A DNA stretch of 58,875 bases, taken from contig JNDT01001519.1 in NCBI GenBank assembly GCA_000697055.1, positions 1-58,875 on the forward strand, written 5' to 3'. A program made the translations under genes and the position numbers. This document shows positions 25,049 to 39,369 of the stretch, piece by piece (position 1 is the first letter of the stretch; the number at the start of each line of letters is the position of its first letter). The stretch comes from Saksenaea vasiformis B4078. Lineage: Eukaryota; Mucoromycota; Mucoromycetes; Mucorales; Saksenaeaceae. The notes beneath the pieces are model-generated. The model did not search any database. It saw only the letters and a program-made list of their open reading frames with translations, and was not told where the DNA came from.

Positions 25049-26006
25049 AATTACAGACTGGCGAAAATACAAGTGCCGGGTCTGCATTACTTTTTTGGCT
25101 TTTTTCACAGGGGTAGGAGAAGATTTGCTATCGGATGGTAACAAAAAATAACAGGCCACTCGTTCCGTTTTGCAAAACAGTATTTACTAAAAATGCGGAA
25201 GACGAATTTATTTTGATGACTTCATCACCGGCGCTTTTTTTTTTTTCCTGGTCGCGTGTGACTTTGGGAAATTCAGACAGACATTGCGCGCAGTTGAGCC
25301 TGTCAATGCATTACTACCCAAAAGATGTAGAACATCTTCCTATCTAAGAATATACGAAATACCATGTTCAATTGAGGTGCTAGACGGGTTTTGCTACACG
25401 CACCGGGTGTAGCGGAACCTCTCTCTCTCTCTCCAAGTAACGATCATCCTTCTTTGGGTTGCTTTGTACGCGAGAACTGGGTACCGTCAGGTACAGACAA
25501 TTGGGCCCCTCGAACGGTCCAGAACCAAAACGTCTTCATTGCTCAACCCAAATACATGTTACACTGTTGTTGTGCGATCATAAACATGATCGTATTCATA
25601 GCCCAAATTAGTTTACGTGTTTGTGTGTTGAAACCCAGAGCTGTCAGTCGAAAAAGTTCAAGAATATAGTCATTCATCTATGTATTACAGCGGCATCTGC
25701 TTTCTATGTACCGCCCGCCCTCGTATTGTTTTGAGTAGTAGGAGAAAAGTCTTGCTTGTTCAGTCTCAGCAAAAGGATAATGAGACGGGCGTGAAAATGC
25801 ACAGACATCCGCGGAGCATAAACTAAAATACAAAACAACAACAGGGGGATTTTTTTTTTCTTCCAACAACATACATGTCACTGTTCGCGCGCTCATTATT
25901 ATTACGTAGCAATGCCAAGGAAAGTTAACCTAATGCATGTCGACATTCTTCTCCTCTAATGGTTCCTTCGTAACAGACATTAGTTCCTCGTTATTCTGCC
26001 ACTACT
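25049..26006. other. intergenic between divergent PPR and SCO1 genes
   Basis: Presumed promoters for both genes. A frame at 25391-25669 has protein-like composition but no domain. I see no RNA gene or repeat beyond a short CT tract near 25421-25433. Confidence 0.4.
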
Positions 26007-26988
26007 ATGTACCGCAAGCCCTTAACACGGCTGTTCACAACATCTTCTGAGGAACCTACGCGTAAAAAGATTGCTCATGGCAGTGTAAGCACTAAGAAAC
26101 CTGACCCACCTGCACACCCCCCCCCCCCCTCTCCCTTCTTCCCCAATAGACGACTTATTAAGACATAGCCATTTACTTGGAAATCAGCTGTCGTTCTGGC
26201 TATGACGGCTGTGGGACTTGTTGCTTATTTCAAAAACGAGAAAGAACGTCTTCGACAATTACGTTAGTCACAAAAAGAAACTTTTAATTCTCTAAGGCGA
26301 TTGGTCTCTTATGCAATTTTTTTTTCTTTCAGGTTTAGAGAAAGACCGGGAGATGAGTCGATCGTTTGGCCGGCCAAAGATCGGCGGTCCTTTCACATTA
26401 ATTGAGGCGAGTTCCGGCAAACCGATGAGCAGTAATGAGTTTTTGGGTCGATACACGATGATTTATTTTGGATTTACACATTGCCCGGATATTTGTCCTG
26501 AAGAGCTTGATAAAATGGCAGAAGTGGTGGATATGATCAGTAAGATTAAGACGATGATGATGATCCTTTTTTTTTTGTTCAGGATGTTTATATTTCCTTT
26601 TTTTTTAGAGGCGGATAAAGAACTCGGTGAAGGTGTACTTGTGCCAGTCTTTATTACCTGCGATCCACGCCGTGACACAGCGAAAACGGTGGAGGAGTAT
26701 GTCAAAGACTTTCATCCGGATCTTGTCGGTTTTACGGGTGAATTTGATGAGGTTCGACAGGTAGCAAGGTCCTTCCGTGTCTACATGTCTGTGCCACCGA
26801 ATGTTGCAGAAGGCGATGATTATTTAGTTGATCATTCAATTTTCTTTTATTTGATGGATCCTGAGGGTAAATTTGTAGACTGTTATGGAAGAGACACAAC
26901 GCCTGAAGAAATTACAACAAGTTTTAAGAAATATGTGCGTAAATATATCGCACAAGGCGGCCAACTTCCCAAGAAGATTTCTACATAG
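26007..26988 (+). CDS. SCO1: mitochondrial copper chaperone SCO1/SenC
   Basis: Model of 252 aa, exons 26007-26084, 26169-26262, 26333-26539, 26609-26988. SCO1 is an inner-membrane protein that delivers copper to the CuA site of cytochrome c oxidase subunit 2. The N-terminus is basic. A single membrane segment (SAVVLAMTAVGLVAYF) follows, then the thioredoxin-like domain with the copper-binding CPDIC in FGFTHCPDICPEELDKM and the distal His in DYLVDHSIFFYLMDP. VPVFITCDPRRDT and FTGEFDEV are family blocks. The third intron is 69 nt, a multiple of three without a stop, so the frame reads through; its removal restores the expected spacing. A 13-nt C run sits in intron 1. Confidence 0.94.
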
Positions 26989-27233
26989 ATTTCCCACTTT
27001 TCCATCATACATGTATATTATATAATAAGAATCAAAAAGAAGGAGGTTACGAAATCTTCATTGCCAGCAAGAAAAAAAGACAAAGAATGGGGGTTAATTT
27101 TGCAGTAAAGAAAGCAAAGAAAAAGAAGGAAAAAAAAAAAGAAAGAAAGAAAAAACAGTAGCCTGACGGTTTTTTTTTCTTTTCTTTTTTTTTTTTGGAG
27201 GGAAAGAGCACTGCGGGGATTTGAGGGGGATTT

Positions 27234-28054
27234 CTAACAATTGGAATAGGGAATGCAAACATGTATATCGCGCTGATCCGATGCCGGTGCTTCATTATCA
27301 CCTGAGGAGCCCATGGAACTTGGTGATGAAGGGAAAAAGACTAATGAAGGTGTACGTGCCTTGAGGGTGGGATGGTGGGCTGAAGAGGGGGGTGTGGGAC
27401 AAAGAAAATTTCGATCAAACGAACGTTCGGGCTCGACAGGCGATTTTTTGGATGGTTGGGTATCTTCACAGATAATATGCAATTTTTTGTTTGAAGATGA
27501 TGATGATTGCTTGACAGATTGGCCGGTGGGATCATGGGACCACGGTCGACGATGATGATGCAGGGTTCGCGCAACCACGGCGTCATACTGCGCCTTATCA
27601 CGCACAATGTCGACTTCATCCGACGCCAGTCGTTCATCGATTTCGGAGACATCGGCAATCGGATTCATGACCACGGCTTTTGTTTTTCCTTCTAGTGCCA
27701 TCATCGCTCTTTGTCTGGATTTTATTTTCAAGGAAGTCTCAAATGATTGTTCCGAGAGACGTTGGCGCCAGGCCAGGTCTTTTTCATCATGGCTTTCCTC
27801 ATCGGAGGAGTAGGAGGAGGAGGAGCGGCGCCATTTGGAAGCGTTATTTAAAGCAAGTGTCAGGTGGTCATCGTCGGGAATGGTTTGCGGACTTCGTCGT
27901 CGTCGCCGCTCGATCAAGGAGAGGCGGTGATTTTCGGTAGGATCACTCAACGAAAACGATAATGAGGGATGAGGAGAAGAGGAGGTAGGAGATTCAGTAA
28001 GCGACGATGTGCCAGGAGTGAGAAGGGGTCTCGATTGTCCTGCAGTAATAGTAA

Positions 28055-28089
<35 letters not shown>

Positions 28090-28922
28090 CCATGCTGTGG
28101 CTGTTCTTCTTCTTCTTCTTCCTCCTTCTTCTCCTTCTCCTCCTTCTCCTGTTCCTGGTGTTGCTGCGGTTTCATTCCCAGCGTTCCACTACGGAAAGGT
28201 TCTTGTTCTATAGCAGGTTGAATCGTAAGCGCTGTACGGATGCTGATGGTATCATCCTCTTTTTCATTACTTTCATTTGAAAGAGTGGAGATATGAGATA
28301 TGCTGGAGTACTGATCGACGTCAAGTGATAAACGTAAAGCAAAAGGTCGAGTGACAGGAGCACGTGGACGAAGATGATGATGTGATTCTCCATAGAGTTG
28401 CTTATTGATCGGTTCACTGCTACGTGTTTGGGCTTTTTTCACGACACCATGACGTGGAGGAGGTGACAAGGCAGAAATCGGTGTTGACGGCAATGAACCA
28501 TGATTCTCCCAAGAAAAGATATGACTGTCTAAAGCATTGCCATTGTCTTGCTCTCGTTGTTGTTTCCGCCCTACGTAATAGGTAAAGGGTCGTAGACGTG
28601 GCGATATATCTGTAAGGGATGATGAGGATGATGCTGCTTCCTCAATTTCCGCTGGGACAATACTACTGTGACGTCTCCGAATAGTAGTAGTAGCAGTTTC
28701 TGAAGGTGGCGTTGATTTGTTTGACTTGGCTCTGGAACGTTTGAACTTTGACATGAATCCAAAACATGCCGTCCATCTGAAAAACCGTTTTGTTTTTGCT
28801 GTTGTTGCTTCTTCTTCTTCTTGTTCTTCTTCTTCTTCCTTCGCTGATTCAGGTCGTTCTTCCACTACTGCATTTGGTTTACGTCGATGAAACACAGATG
28901 AAGACAAAGGTTCATCTGACAT
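27234..28922 (-). CDS. large disordered hypothetical protein
   Basis: Single exon of 562 aa starting MSDEPLSSSVFHRRK. Most is low-complexity: poly-Glu (residues about 29-38 and 265-280), a run of Thr (about 285-296), and many Ser/Pro tracts. Two segments look conserved rather than random: a basic/aromatic patch KRFFRWTACFGFMSKFKRSR near residue 45, and a helix-prone block AWRQRLSEQSFETSLKIKSR near 390, followed by AVVMNPIADVSEIDERL. It ends HVCIPYSNC, with a terminal Cys that is not a CAAX box. I do not recognise a family. The many SP, RRxS and SSP sites suggest a phosphorylated scaffold, which is inference only. Trinucleotide repeats in the DNA encode the poly-Thr and poly-Glu tracts. Confidence 0.6.
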
Positions 28923-29266
28923 TGCCTAAAAAGAAAAAAATAGATGTATATAAGACGTGTTATATTTAGGAAAAGAACATAAGAGAAAAGAAAAGTTCCT
29001 ACCTTTTCTCTTTCTTTTCTTTGATTTGGAAGGAAAAAGGGAATGATTTTTTCCGGGTAAAAGAAAGAGAAAAAAAAAAGGGACAAAAAGGAAACACCAA
29101 TGCAGTTCAAACAAAAAGACAACCGGCGTTTGGTTCTATAATTATCGGAATATCGTGTTTTGATTGGATTTCTGTAACTCGTGGGATGGGAAACACACAC
29201 TTGTCAACATGTTTTTTTTGTAACACATTACACACACACACTCTCTCTCTCTCTCTCTCATACAAC
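28923..29266. other. short intergenic
   Basis: Promoter and leader of the disordered protein and 3' flank of BUD20, both on the minus strand. It holds a CA/CT microsatellite at 29230-29260 and purine runs. No gene. Confidence 0.4.
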
Positions 29267-29848
29267 TTAATCATCTGTCATTGTTACATCATCTACTATT
29301 TGCCTTCCTCCTCGTTTGCCATTATCTACTTTACCCAGTCCAGCTGCTGCATCCGCCTAATTTTGTATAATATAAGCCTTATCTTCAGTTTCCCTTTTAT
29401 CACACGTGTCAAACAAACCTCCGCTTGTGTATATGGTTCCTCCTTTAATAATTTCACTCGCTTCTTATGATTCTTGCCACGAAAATGTTCTTTTAATGCA
29501 TCGGGTGTGATAAAATGACGACTAAGAGAAAGAGGGGTTTTTTTTTAGTTTGACAATTTTCCAAAATAGATAATCAAAAAATTTTTTACGTACGCGCATT
29601 CAACACAGTAATTTTGACCAAGACCAGGTTTATCTGTGTCTACAGGTTGATTCTTCAATTTGTCAATGTTTTCTGGCTGGATGTCGTTGTGGATCTGGTC
29701 GAGATCTCGAGCATAGTTTCGTGTGCGGTATTTACGATACTGATCACGGATGCCATGATGTGTACGTGAACGTCGAAGTCTACATGTTTTCCCACCAGTA
29801 AAATATAAACACTCTGCCCATCGACCCTTTTGTTTGTTACCTTCCCAT
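29267..29848 (-). CDS. BUD20: 60S ribosome biogenesis zinc-finger protein BUD20 (ZNF593)
   Basis: Model of 128 aa, exons 29848-29841 (only 8 nt: ATG GGA AG), 29779-29594, 29521-29419, 29356-29267; no exon is long enough to show as a large ORF. The reading is complete and phase-consistent: MGRLRRSRTHHGIRDQYRKY, then RDLDQIHNDIQPENIDKL, then GLGQNYCVECARHFIT and LKEHFRGKNHKKRVKLL, a C2H2 finger (C-x2-C, H-x5-H) of the BUD20/ZNF593 type. A short acidic end, IVDDVTMTDD, follows. BUD20 shuttles with pre-60S particles and helps their nuclear export. It diverges from the DDX20 gene with 156 bp between start codons. Confidence 0.92.
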
Positions 29849-30004
29849 GATGTATGAATTGGTTTGTCTAAGATTAAAAAAAAAAAGTCTGGCTTTTTTG
29901 GTTCGAAGAACCTGGCTGCGGAAAAATTTTATTGTTGCCTTAAACGGAAAATCATCGTCACAAGTGAGCTGCTTGAATCGTTCTTTTCTTTTTTTTCTCT
30001 CGCG
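29849..30004. promoter_or_regulatory. 156-bp divergent promoter, BUD20 / DDX20
   Basis: The two ATGs face away from each other with only this interval between them, so promoters and both 5' leaders must fit here. It includes an A-run (29878-29886) and a T-rich stretch before the DDX20 ATG. I see no clear TATA box. Confidence 0.6.
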
Positions 30005-32229
<2,225 letters not shown>

Positions 32230-32995
32230 AAAAGAAAAAAAATTTACATGCACATGTAGCTATCATTATCGTGATCGGATCATTTGGTCGGGGTTATGCT
32301 GTCTTGACCATCCTGTCAAACAATGGACACATAACTCTCGCGTGTTGTTATGGCTACATTTTCATTAACTATCAAACTCACTGTGAGTATTTCTACTTTT
32401 GACAGGTCTCCCTTCACCCATTCGGTCCATGTTTGTTTTTTTAGATGGATGGGCCAGCCCGTCTTGCAAACTTTACAACTTGTTCTGATACATAATCTAT
32501 AAACTACGTTATTGTCTTCATGCGTGGGGGAAGCTCATGTGGGCAGGCTTTCTTGTCAAGGAGAATGGCTGTGCTACAATTGTAGATGTATATCCTGCCT
32601 GCTTGCTCACTCACTGACATATAACAACCATAAGGACTATACAATCGTTTTGCGCCCTATTCATTACGATTAACTCCTATTGCGGAGAACGCTTCTAGGC
32701 CTGATCCCTCGAGTCCAGAAGTTTATCACAAACTAGCCCACCGTGAGTTTACGCATTAATTATTAAAGCTGAATGAACATGATACGGAGGAGTACGCATA
32801 AATATTATTATTCATTTATGTGAACGCAAGGTCTGTTCATCAAACATGCATTTTCATTCGGATTGAGAACGGCCCAACCAAAACTTGAGTCCGTGCAGGT
32901 CCACTCTTGTTAAACTCGTCAATAAAACATATGAGAAAACACTACGAATAAATCCAGTATTCTCCTCTATCAGAAAACTCCAAATTTTATTTTAT
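32230..32995. other. intergenic, no gene seen
   Basis: 3' flank of DDX20 and of the VPS13 fragment. No convincing frame, RNA or repeat. Confidence 0.4.
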
Positions 32996-33766
32996 TTATA
33001 AATAGAATGCACCATATAATGGTTTTTTGAATACACACTTTTGCGTCAAGTGAATATCATTTCGCGTTGAACTCGAATAAAGGATCACAAAATTTTTCAT
33101 CTTCTTGAACCATTGGTCCTGGGCAGACGAGGCCCATATGAAACTCCGACATGGTTTCCAAGTCTGTACCATGCAGATGTCTAATGAATCCAGCTGAACA
33201 CGAACGATTGTGCCGAGAAAAGAAGGCGAAAAAGGAGGAAAAGAAGAAGTTGAATCAAGCCCTGGCTCAGCCAAGTGTCGCTGTTCCAATTGTTGGACTT
33301 GTTCCTTTTCACCTTTGATAGTAACCTAGTAAATCACGTCAGAAAAATAGGTTATGTTCGCCACGCTCTCATCTTACCCTAGCATTACTTTTTCTCTGAG
33401 CCAAAAAGTGACCCTTATTGACGTGTACCTTGAAGGGCTTTTCCTTGAAGGAGATTGCCCAAACGGAGTTAACCGTCAACTCGAGAGAACCTGCATGCTA
33501 ACGTAAATTCTCGGTGTTCCTCAGGTCGATGTGTCTTAACTTTCCAGCACATCGATAGGAAGGTCGAGTTTGTCGAGAGCCTCTCGTTTAAGCTTAAGAT
33601 CGCGGACTTTCACTTCACCTGTGCCTATTGGTTTCAGTCAAGTGTTTGGTGATAGTTACGACACACCTCTCCAAAAGCTAAACTCGAGTTGGTTATAATT
33701 TAGCTTGCATGCATAATTCCCCATAACATAATTGAGACTGCATGCAACGATTAACTCGATGATCAT
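32996..33766 (-). pseudogene. truncated VPS13 N-terminal (chorein) copy, 208 codons
   Basis: Minus-strand exons 33766-33667, 33624-33541, 33490-33378 and 33325-32996 join in phase across GT-AG introns. The first three read as the Chorein_N domain of VPS13: LNYVMGNYACKLNYNQLEFS, then GEVKVRDLKLKREALDKLDL, then PIDVLES and LELTVNSVWAISFKEKPFKV. The fourth holds eroded pieces of the following VPS13 region: VRVQLDSLDICMVQTWKPC resembles the block preceding the conserved Trp of VPS13, and MKNFVILYSSST resembles its short YWN segment. VPS13 proteins are bridge-like lipid-transfer proteins of over 3,000 residues, so this is a drastic truncation with internal losses: the Gly-rich turn after PIDV and the long central part are missing. 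The frame is still open, so it is either a young pseudogene or a small expressed derivative. Confidence 0.65.
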
Positions 33767-34313
33767 TGCTATAAAGTCGACAAAACCCGTCTGTTACTTT
33801 CACCTTTTCAATGCAGAGTCGTGAGTTGCATGACACCCGATTTACGCTTAAATACACGGTGAACGTGATCACTACAATATCTAATACATAATAAACATAT
33901 TTTATATGTATTAAACTACAACATACAGATACGTGTATTCAAATATGTCATCGAGAGCGTTTTCAGTAAAACCGTGTCCGCAAGACCAAATATGGAAAGT
34001 CAAAAACCGTGTCCCTAACGTCTACGGTTTTAAAAATCTGGCGACGGACCCATGATCTAACGTTATTGTCTCTAGTAGGAAATTGTATGGAGGTCCATGG
34101 TATATCGATTGAAAAACAAATAAAATAGCCATTTTCTCTATGCTGATATTGAGCAAAAGGTACTGTAATCTGTTTGCCACCAAAAACAAGGCAAGGCGAG
34201 GCGGGGGCGGTTGGGCCAAGCCACCTAATGGGGGAGGGAGGCCTAAGTCAAGGCGGAGGACCAACCAGAAGCTGGTTTGCTCTGTTCTCTCACTTTCTAT
34301 TCTTCAGTCCAGT
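33767..34313. other. intergenic between divergent VPS13 fragment and SNRNP27
   Basis: No gene visible. A GC-rich segment GGCGAGGCGGGGGCGG near 34194-34209 stands out from the AT-rich surroundings about 110 bp before the SNRNP27 start and may be a promoter element. Confidence 0.35.
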
Positions 34314-35064
34314 ATGCCTCGTTCACCATCTCCTCGACGTAGCCGTTCTTACCGTGACTACGACCGTCCTTCATCTCGTTCACGATCGCCATCACCCTAT
34401 CATCGACGGAGCAGACGGAGATACAGCCGGTCTCCACGAGGATCCAGCAGTCGTGATAGGCGACGAGACCGTAGTATAGACAGAGGACGGGAACGTAGTG
34501 TAGATAGAAGACGAGACCGTAGTCCGGATTGGAGAGGTAAAGAAGTGATAGGACAAGAGAAGCTCAGTATACAAACAAGATGGTATTTAGATCGCGACAT
34601 CCGTGGACGGTCAAGGTACCGATCGCGAAGTCCACATCGCAGTGTGTCTCGTTCAGAAAGCTACAGAAGTCCATCTACAAAAAGGTAATGTGGGTTGATA
34701 AAAGAAGAGGAGGAGGAACTCAAGTTTTTGTATAAGCAGGGATTATCGACGACGTCCTTCTGACGATGATGAACGATCTATTTCTACACCCAAAGAGAAG
34801 GAAGAGCCAGTGATTAATGAGGATGACGATGAAGAAACCAAGATGATGAAATTGATGGGATTTGGGGGATTCGAAACGACGAAAAATAAAAAGGTAGCTG
34901 GAGCAGACGTCTCAGGAGCCAATGTCCGTAAACCCATTAAATACCGCCAATACATGAATCGACGAGGTGGATTTAACAGGTAAAAAAAGGATGAATGAAC
35001 GCTCTCTCTGACACTGACACACACACATATTTTTTTTTATTACAGGCCATTGGATAATGTGTAA
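34314..35064 (+). CDS. SNRNP27: U4/U6.U5 tri-snRNP 27 kDa protein SNRNP27
   Basis: Model of 191 aa, exons 34314-34536, 34591-34684, 34740-34979, 35046-35064. The N-terminal half is an RS domain ([16 protein letters not shown], then many RS/RD/SP dipeptides). The C-terminal half has the SNRNP27 core: an acidic linker, [18 protein letters not shown], then [20 protein letters not shown]. The protein joins the tri-snRNP at spliceosome activation and influences 5' splice-site choice. The first intron is 54 nt, a multiple of three without stops, so retention would add 18 residues; removing it gives a continuous RS repeat. The stop is six codons into the last exon, ending PLDNV where most family members have a slightly longer end. 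Confidence 0.92.
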
Positions 35065-35217
35065 AGAAATATGAAGAAAAAAAAAAAGAAGAGGAAGAAG
35101 AGGAAGAAAAAAGGAATTCATGGTAACGTCTTCTCTTTTCATTCCTTCTTACTTGCGACTACATCTTTGGGTTAGAATCGAATAAACAAGAGAAAGAAAG
35201 AGAGTGTAAACTTTCTT
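35065..35217. other. short interval between convergent stops
   Basis: Only 153 bp separates the SNRNP27 stop from the septin stop, so the 3' UTRs probably overlap. It is purine-rich (AAGAAGAGGAAG repeats). Confidence 0.5.
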
Positions 35218-37156
35218 TTACCGAAGAGATGCATTACGCATATCATTTAATTCACGCTCCGTCTTTTCGAGTTGTTGTTTTTGTTCTTCAAGCTCCTTCA
35301 TGAGTTGTTGACGTTTGGTTTGCAACTTATCATAAAGACAATTAAGTCATCCCCACTTTTAAAAGCTTAGCACCGGCAACTACTTACTGCTTCTTCACGT
35401 TGTCTTAGTTCTTGTTCTGTATCACGAACTTTTTGGACAAATTCCTGGCGAATATCTTCTTCTTTTGAAACCATTTCCTGCGCCAGTTCTGATTTCATCG
35501 ATTCAATACGTGTATCGTATTCTTCATCACATTTCAAAAGAGAATCGGGACGATCAGGATGACGCAAACGACGAGCACGGTGCGCGTGGTAATGATGATG
35601 ATGCGTAAGATCGGTCAGTTCGTGAAGACAATGCGTCATGAGTAATTCACGGAGGTGAACAAAGTCGCAATGATTTGGATTTTCCACTAAGAAATTTGGA
35701 TAGAATAGGTTAAAACTTGTATTTTTCTTATTTCTTTCTTTCCCACCTTCAACTGCTCCCCAACGGTACTGTCGGCCGCGTACTTGTTCACCATTGACTT
35801 CAACATAGGATGTGCTGCCGATCACAGTGAATGGAATGTGTTTCTGCAAATCGCCGAAATAAGGAAAAAGCGAGGTTCTATGTTCCTTTTTTTTACCTCG
35901 AGTTCTTCAATCTCATCTCGATCGTCGGGAAAGGCTGTCGGATACATTTTAATGTCGTGTTCTTGTAAATCTTCCAGTACCTAAAAAGAAGAACATGAGT
36001 CTTGAGAGAGTCTTTATTTTTTTTTGTTTACCGCTTCTTTAAAGAGGATCTTTTCTTCAGGTGTCAAGGTATCTGCTTTGGCGATGACTGGAATGACATT
36101 CACTTTAGCTGAAATAGCTCGTAAAGACATGATATCAAGTTCCTTCAATCTGATTTTTTTTTGGGGGGGAGAGATCCAAGTTAGTTAGAGAAAAGAAGAT
36201 GAAGAAATAGAGTGGTAAAACCTGTGGCCTGTTGGTGCAATGAAATAGATGCAAGCATGGACACGGCTGTCAATAAGAGCACCACGGAAATTCTTGTCTT
36301 TCTCTGCTTCATGAAATCGATCATATTGTTCATCAATATAAGTCAAAATAGGTTCAAGACTAATGTAAAAACGTGAGCCCTTCTTTTTTTCTTTCTCTTT
36401 TTTTTTTCTTTTTCAACCACCACTTCTTCCCTCGTCCCTCCCCCCTTCTCCTCCTCCCCCCCCTCCTCCTCCTCCTTCTTCTTCTTCTTCTTCTTCTTCT
36501 TCTTCTCCTCTTCCCCCTTACCTACTCTGCATTTCGATTCAATCGATCACCAAAGCCAGGCGTGTCAATCACACAAAGTCGCAACGTGACGCCACCTTCC
36601 TCCAGTTCTACATCCCCCCAGAAAAAAATAGAACTCAGTTAGTTTTTCTATAGACAAGTGTAACTCAAATCGTTGTTGTTACCATAGGTGACAGGTGTGA
36701 TATCGACTGTTTTAGTATCCTGTGGTACTTTGGCTTCGGCTTCATAGAGATCTGAATGGAACAAGGTATTCATAAATGTTGATTTACCGAGACCCGTCTC
36801 GCCTGTTGGTTTCCAAAAAAAAAAACGTTGTTAAGAGAAAAACAGGAACCACGTAAGTCTTACCAACAACCATGAGGTTCAGTTGAAAGGGTGTACGTTT
36901 GGCTTTATTGTATTTCTGTCGAGGTAAAGCATCCATACCAAGAGGTTGGTTCAAGGTGGCCTGTCTGACAGGTGTGGTCTTCCATGGACCGAGATCTGGA
37001 AAGAGACCTCTAACATCATCAAAAAAAGAAAAAGGTGAATGACAACAACTTCTCATCTTCTTCTTCATTGAACACGTACCTTGTTTGAAGAGCGTGTTCC
37101 TATAGAAAAGATGAGTCGTTGCATGGTCATGACCTCATGCTACTTACCAAAGGCAT
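35218..37156 (-). CDS. septin GTPase with C-terminal coiled coil
   Basis: Model of 406 aa in eleven exons: 37156-37148, 37099-37080, 37009-36864, 36802-36683, 36607-36526, 36359-36222, 36149-36032, 35980-35897, 35843-35747, 35686-35388, 35325-35218; every phase closes. Exons 1 and 2 are only 9 and 20 nt (MPL, EHALQT). Septin marks: polybasic [10 protein letters not shown] before the G domain, G1 [10 protein letters not shown]3 DTPGFGD, G4 AKADT, and the septin unique element [15 protein letters not shown], then [20 protein letters not shown]. The end is a strong coiled coil (residues about 320-406, Glu/Gln/Arg-rich). Septins form filaments at the cortex, septa and hyphal necks. Subgroup is uncertain, Cdc11/Cdc12-like by general look. 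The long His-rich stretch [12 protein letters not shown] replaces the usual Tyr-rich segment. Confidence 0.92.
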
Positions 37157-38080
37157 GACAAAGAACAATAACAAGAAGCAAAAAGGTGTCGACGAGAAAG
37201 TGGGTTCCATTGGCTCTCTACTTATTTTGTTTTGTTTCTCAGTCTGGGTTACACGAACAATTCTCGTTTTAAAGTTTCTATCGTTTTCATTGCCACCTTG
37301 TCGATCTCTCTCTTTCTTTTTTCTTTTTTTTTCCCCGATCAAAGTGTCTTGATCTCATTCTATTTCCCTCTCCCTCTCTCCAAAGAGAAAAGTAGCCTGC
37401 TGCTATCTTGATGTGATGCCTTTGACATAATGCCCTTAACATGATGCCCTTGACGTGATGCGAACCCAAGACATGTTCTTTTGGCCCTATAGGGCGAATG
37501 CATATGGTACTGTTTTATGCGTATGTACAGTAGACAAAAAAAAAAAGAAAAACACGGACTAGCATATGCATTATGCATTTCCCAAAAAAACATTTTCATT
37601 GAAACAAAATGTTGCAAACTGTACGTATAAACTTTTTTTTTGACAGGATGCGTTGTTGCTGTACTACCATGAAGCAAGCCAGATCATTACCGCCTTTTTT
37701 TTTTTTTCCTTTTTTCGGTGCCGCCATAAGAACAAACAAGCCCTTTACCAGGTTTGCATTGTTGCAAGTACCCCACCCTCCTTCACCTCCTTACTCTCCA
37801 CATTACCGTTTCTGGAAACCGTCAGGTAACTGTGTCGACATGAACCACCCAATGGGAGAAAAGAAAGGAAAACGATATGCTATGCTCTCAAGCCCCATCT
37901 TCCATGTTAAGAACACATGGATGATATGGTTTTCCCAGTTACATGGAATAGGTTTTGGGTACGACTGTACGATCACTCGGGCATGGCCGATGGTGCACTT
38001 ACAGCGTTGTCATCTTGTATGGAAGAAGGAGAGAGAGGTCACAAAGAACTAGATCCTATATATAGAAGATACTCGGTGCC

Positions 38081-38121
<41 letters not shown>

Positions 38122-39369
38122 AGAGAGAAGGTTTCGCGGAACATCTTCCTATTCTCTTGCCATACCAAGTCACCTCAAACTTTATTACGCGAAACAGTTT
38201 TGACTGGCTCTTTATCCTTTTCTTTTTTTTTTTAATCGTGACGCCATGGTTGGCCTGGGCACTGCAGCGTTTCACCACCACCTTTTGTTTTCTTTTTTTT
38301 TTTTGAATGAAGGGATTGCCTCGGAGAGTGGGGCAGCCGGGGTTCGTCGGTCAAATGACAACGCGTTCTGAGGGAGAATATGGAATTGGAGAGACTGCCT
38401 TTCTCGATCATGCTATGGTATGTGTGATTGAAAAATGCGGGGTTTAAAAGGTTTAGTAGTTTTGTGCTCAGTGTAGCTCCATATGGGGGTCGTCTCACTA
38501 CTTCTTCATTGTGATCAAAAACTAACGAATTACATCCATAAAGGACGCGCCCAATTTTTAAAGGAGATTGAACTCATCCGACACTTTTCCCTATTTGTGT
38601 CTTGGGTTGCAATTCAATTAAGGTTCATGTCCCTGTTACACACCTCATTTGACTGACAGCTTGTACTGACTGCATGCCCTTTGCTACCCCATGTTTGGGG
38701 GGATAGAGAGAGAAGGTTTGTCTCGCGGTTGCACCGACGCGGATAGGCTTGACTATATCATTTCCTGACTCTCTGTCTTTTTTTTTTTTGGCTTCGTTAC
38801 TTTTCTTTTGTTAACTTTTTCTTTTCTATTGAGATAACCAACAAAAAGTCTTACCATTGGTATACAATGCATGTTTCATATTTTAAGGGTAAAAATGGGG
38901 CCAACGATGATCGGCGAACTAAGTAATTGTTACATGACAGCCATTTCTTGATCCGGTCCTCTTTAGCTTTTTGGTTAGTGAAACAACTCATCTTAACATG
39001 TTGGAATCTTTTTGTCATGGGATGTGTATACCATGGAGCATCATGGTTCATGGAGGATTCCGGGCAATAGGTTTTTCTTTTTTTCGTTTTGTTCGTGTAA
39101 CGCGACTAAACAGAGGGTAAAAAAAAGGTCGAGCTATGGTTTTTATTAGTTGGTTATGCTAAGGTAGCAATTTACGGATGAACTTTCTATTTTGTTACTG
39201 CAGAGGGTATGTTTCTTGTGTGAGCTTGCGTGAATAAGCGTGGGAAAACGTTGTTTTTTTCCAGTGGTTATAAAAACGCCCATCCTCTCTCTTTCTCCAT
39301 CACCTGCTTCCCCACGGGGTGATTTCTTCTTTTTTTTTTCTTTTCTAATACGAATTAAAAAAAAAAACC
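37157..39369. other. 2.2 kb intergenic with simple repeats
   Basis: Upstream of both the septin and HIBADH. A tandem repeat of about 14 bp (three copies, GATGCCxTTGACxT) lies at 37412-37461, a GA tract at 38083-38125 and several T-runs. A frame at 38309-38416 (MKGLPRRVGQPGFVG) ends in a GTATGT donor and could be an exon, but I find no partner exon. No RNA gene seen. Confidence 0.4.

Noticed and set aside
27969..28280. Plus-strand Ser/Leu frames within the disordered-protein gene
   Set aside because: Reverse reading of the Thr/Glu trinucleotide repeats; the minus-strand frame is far longer and continuous.
37917..38306. 129-codon frame with an RERERE stretch
   Set aside because: The Arg-Glu part is the translated GA microsatellite and the end is poly-Phe from a T-run.
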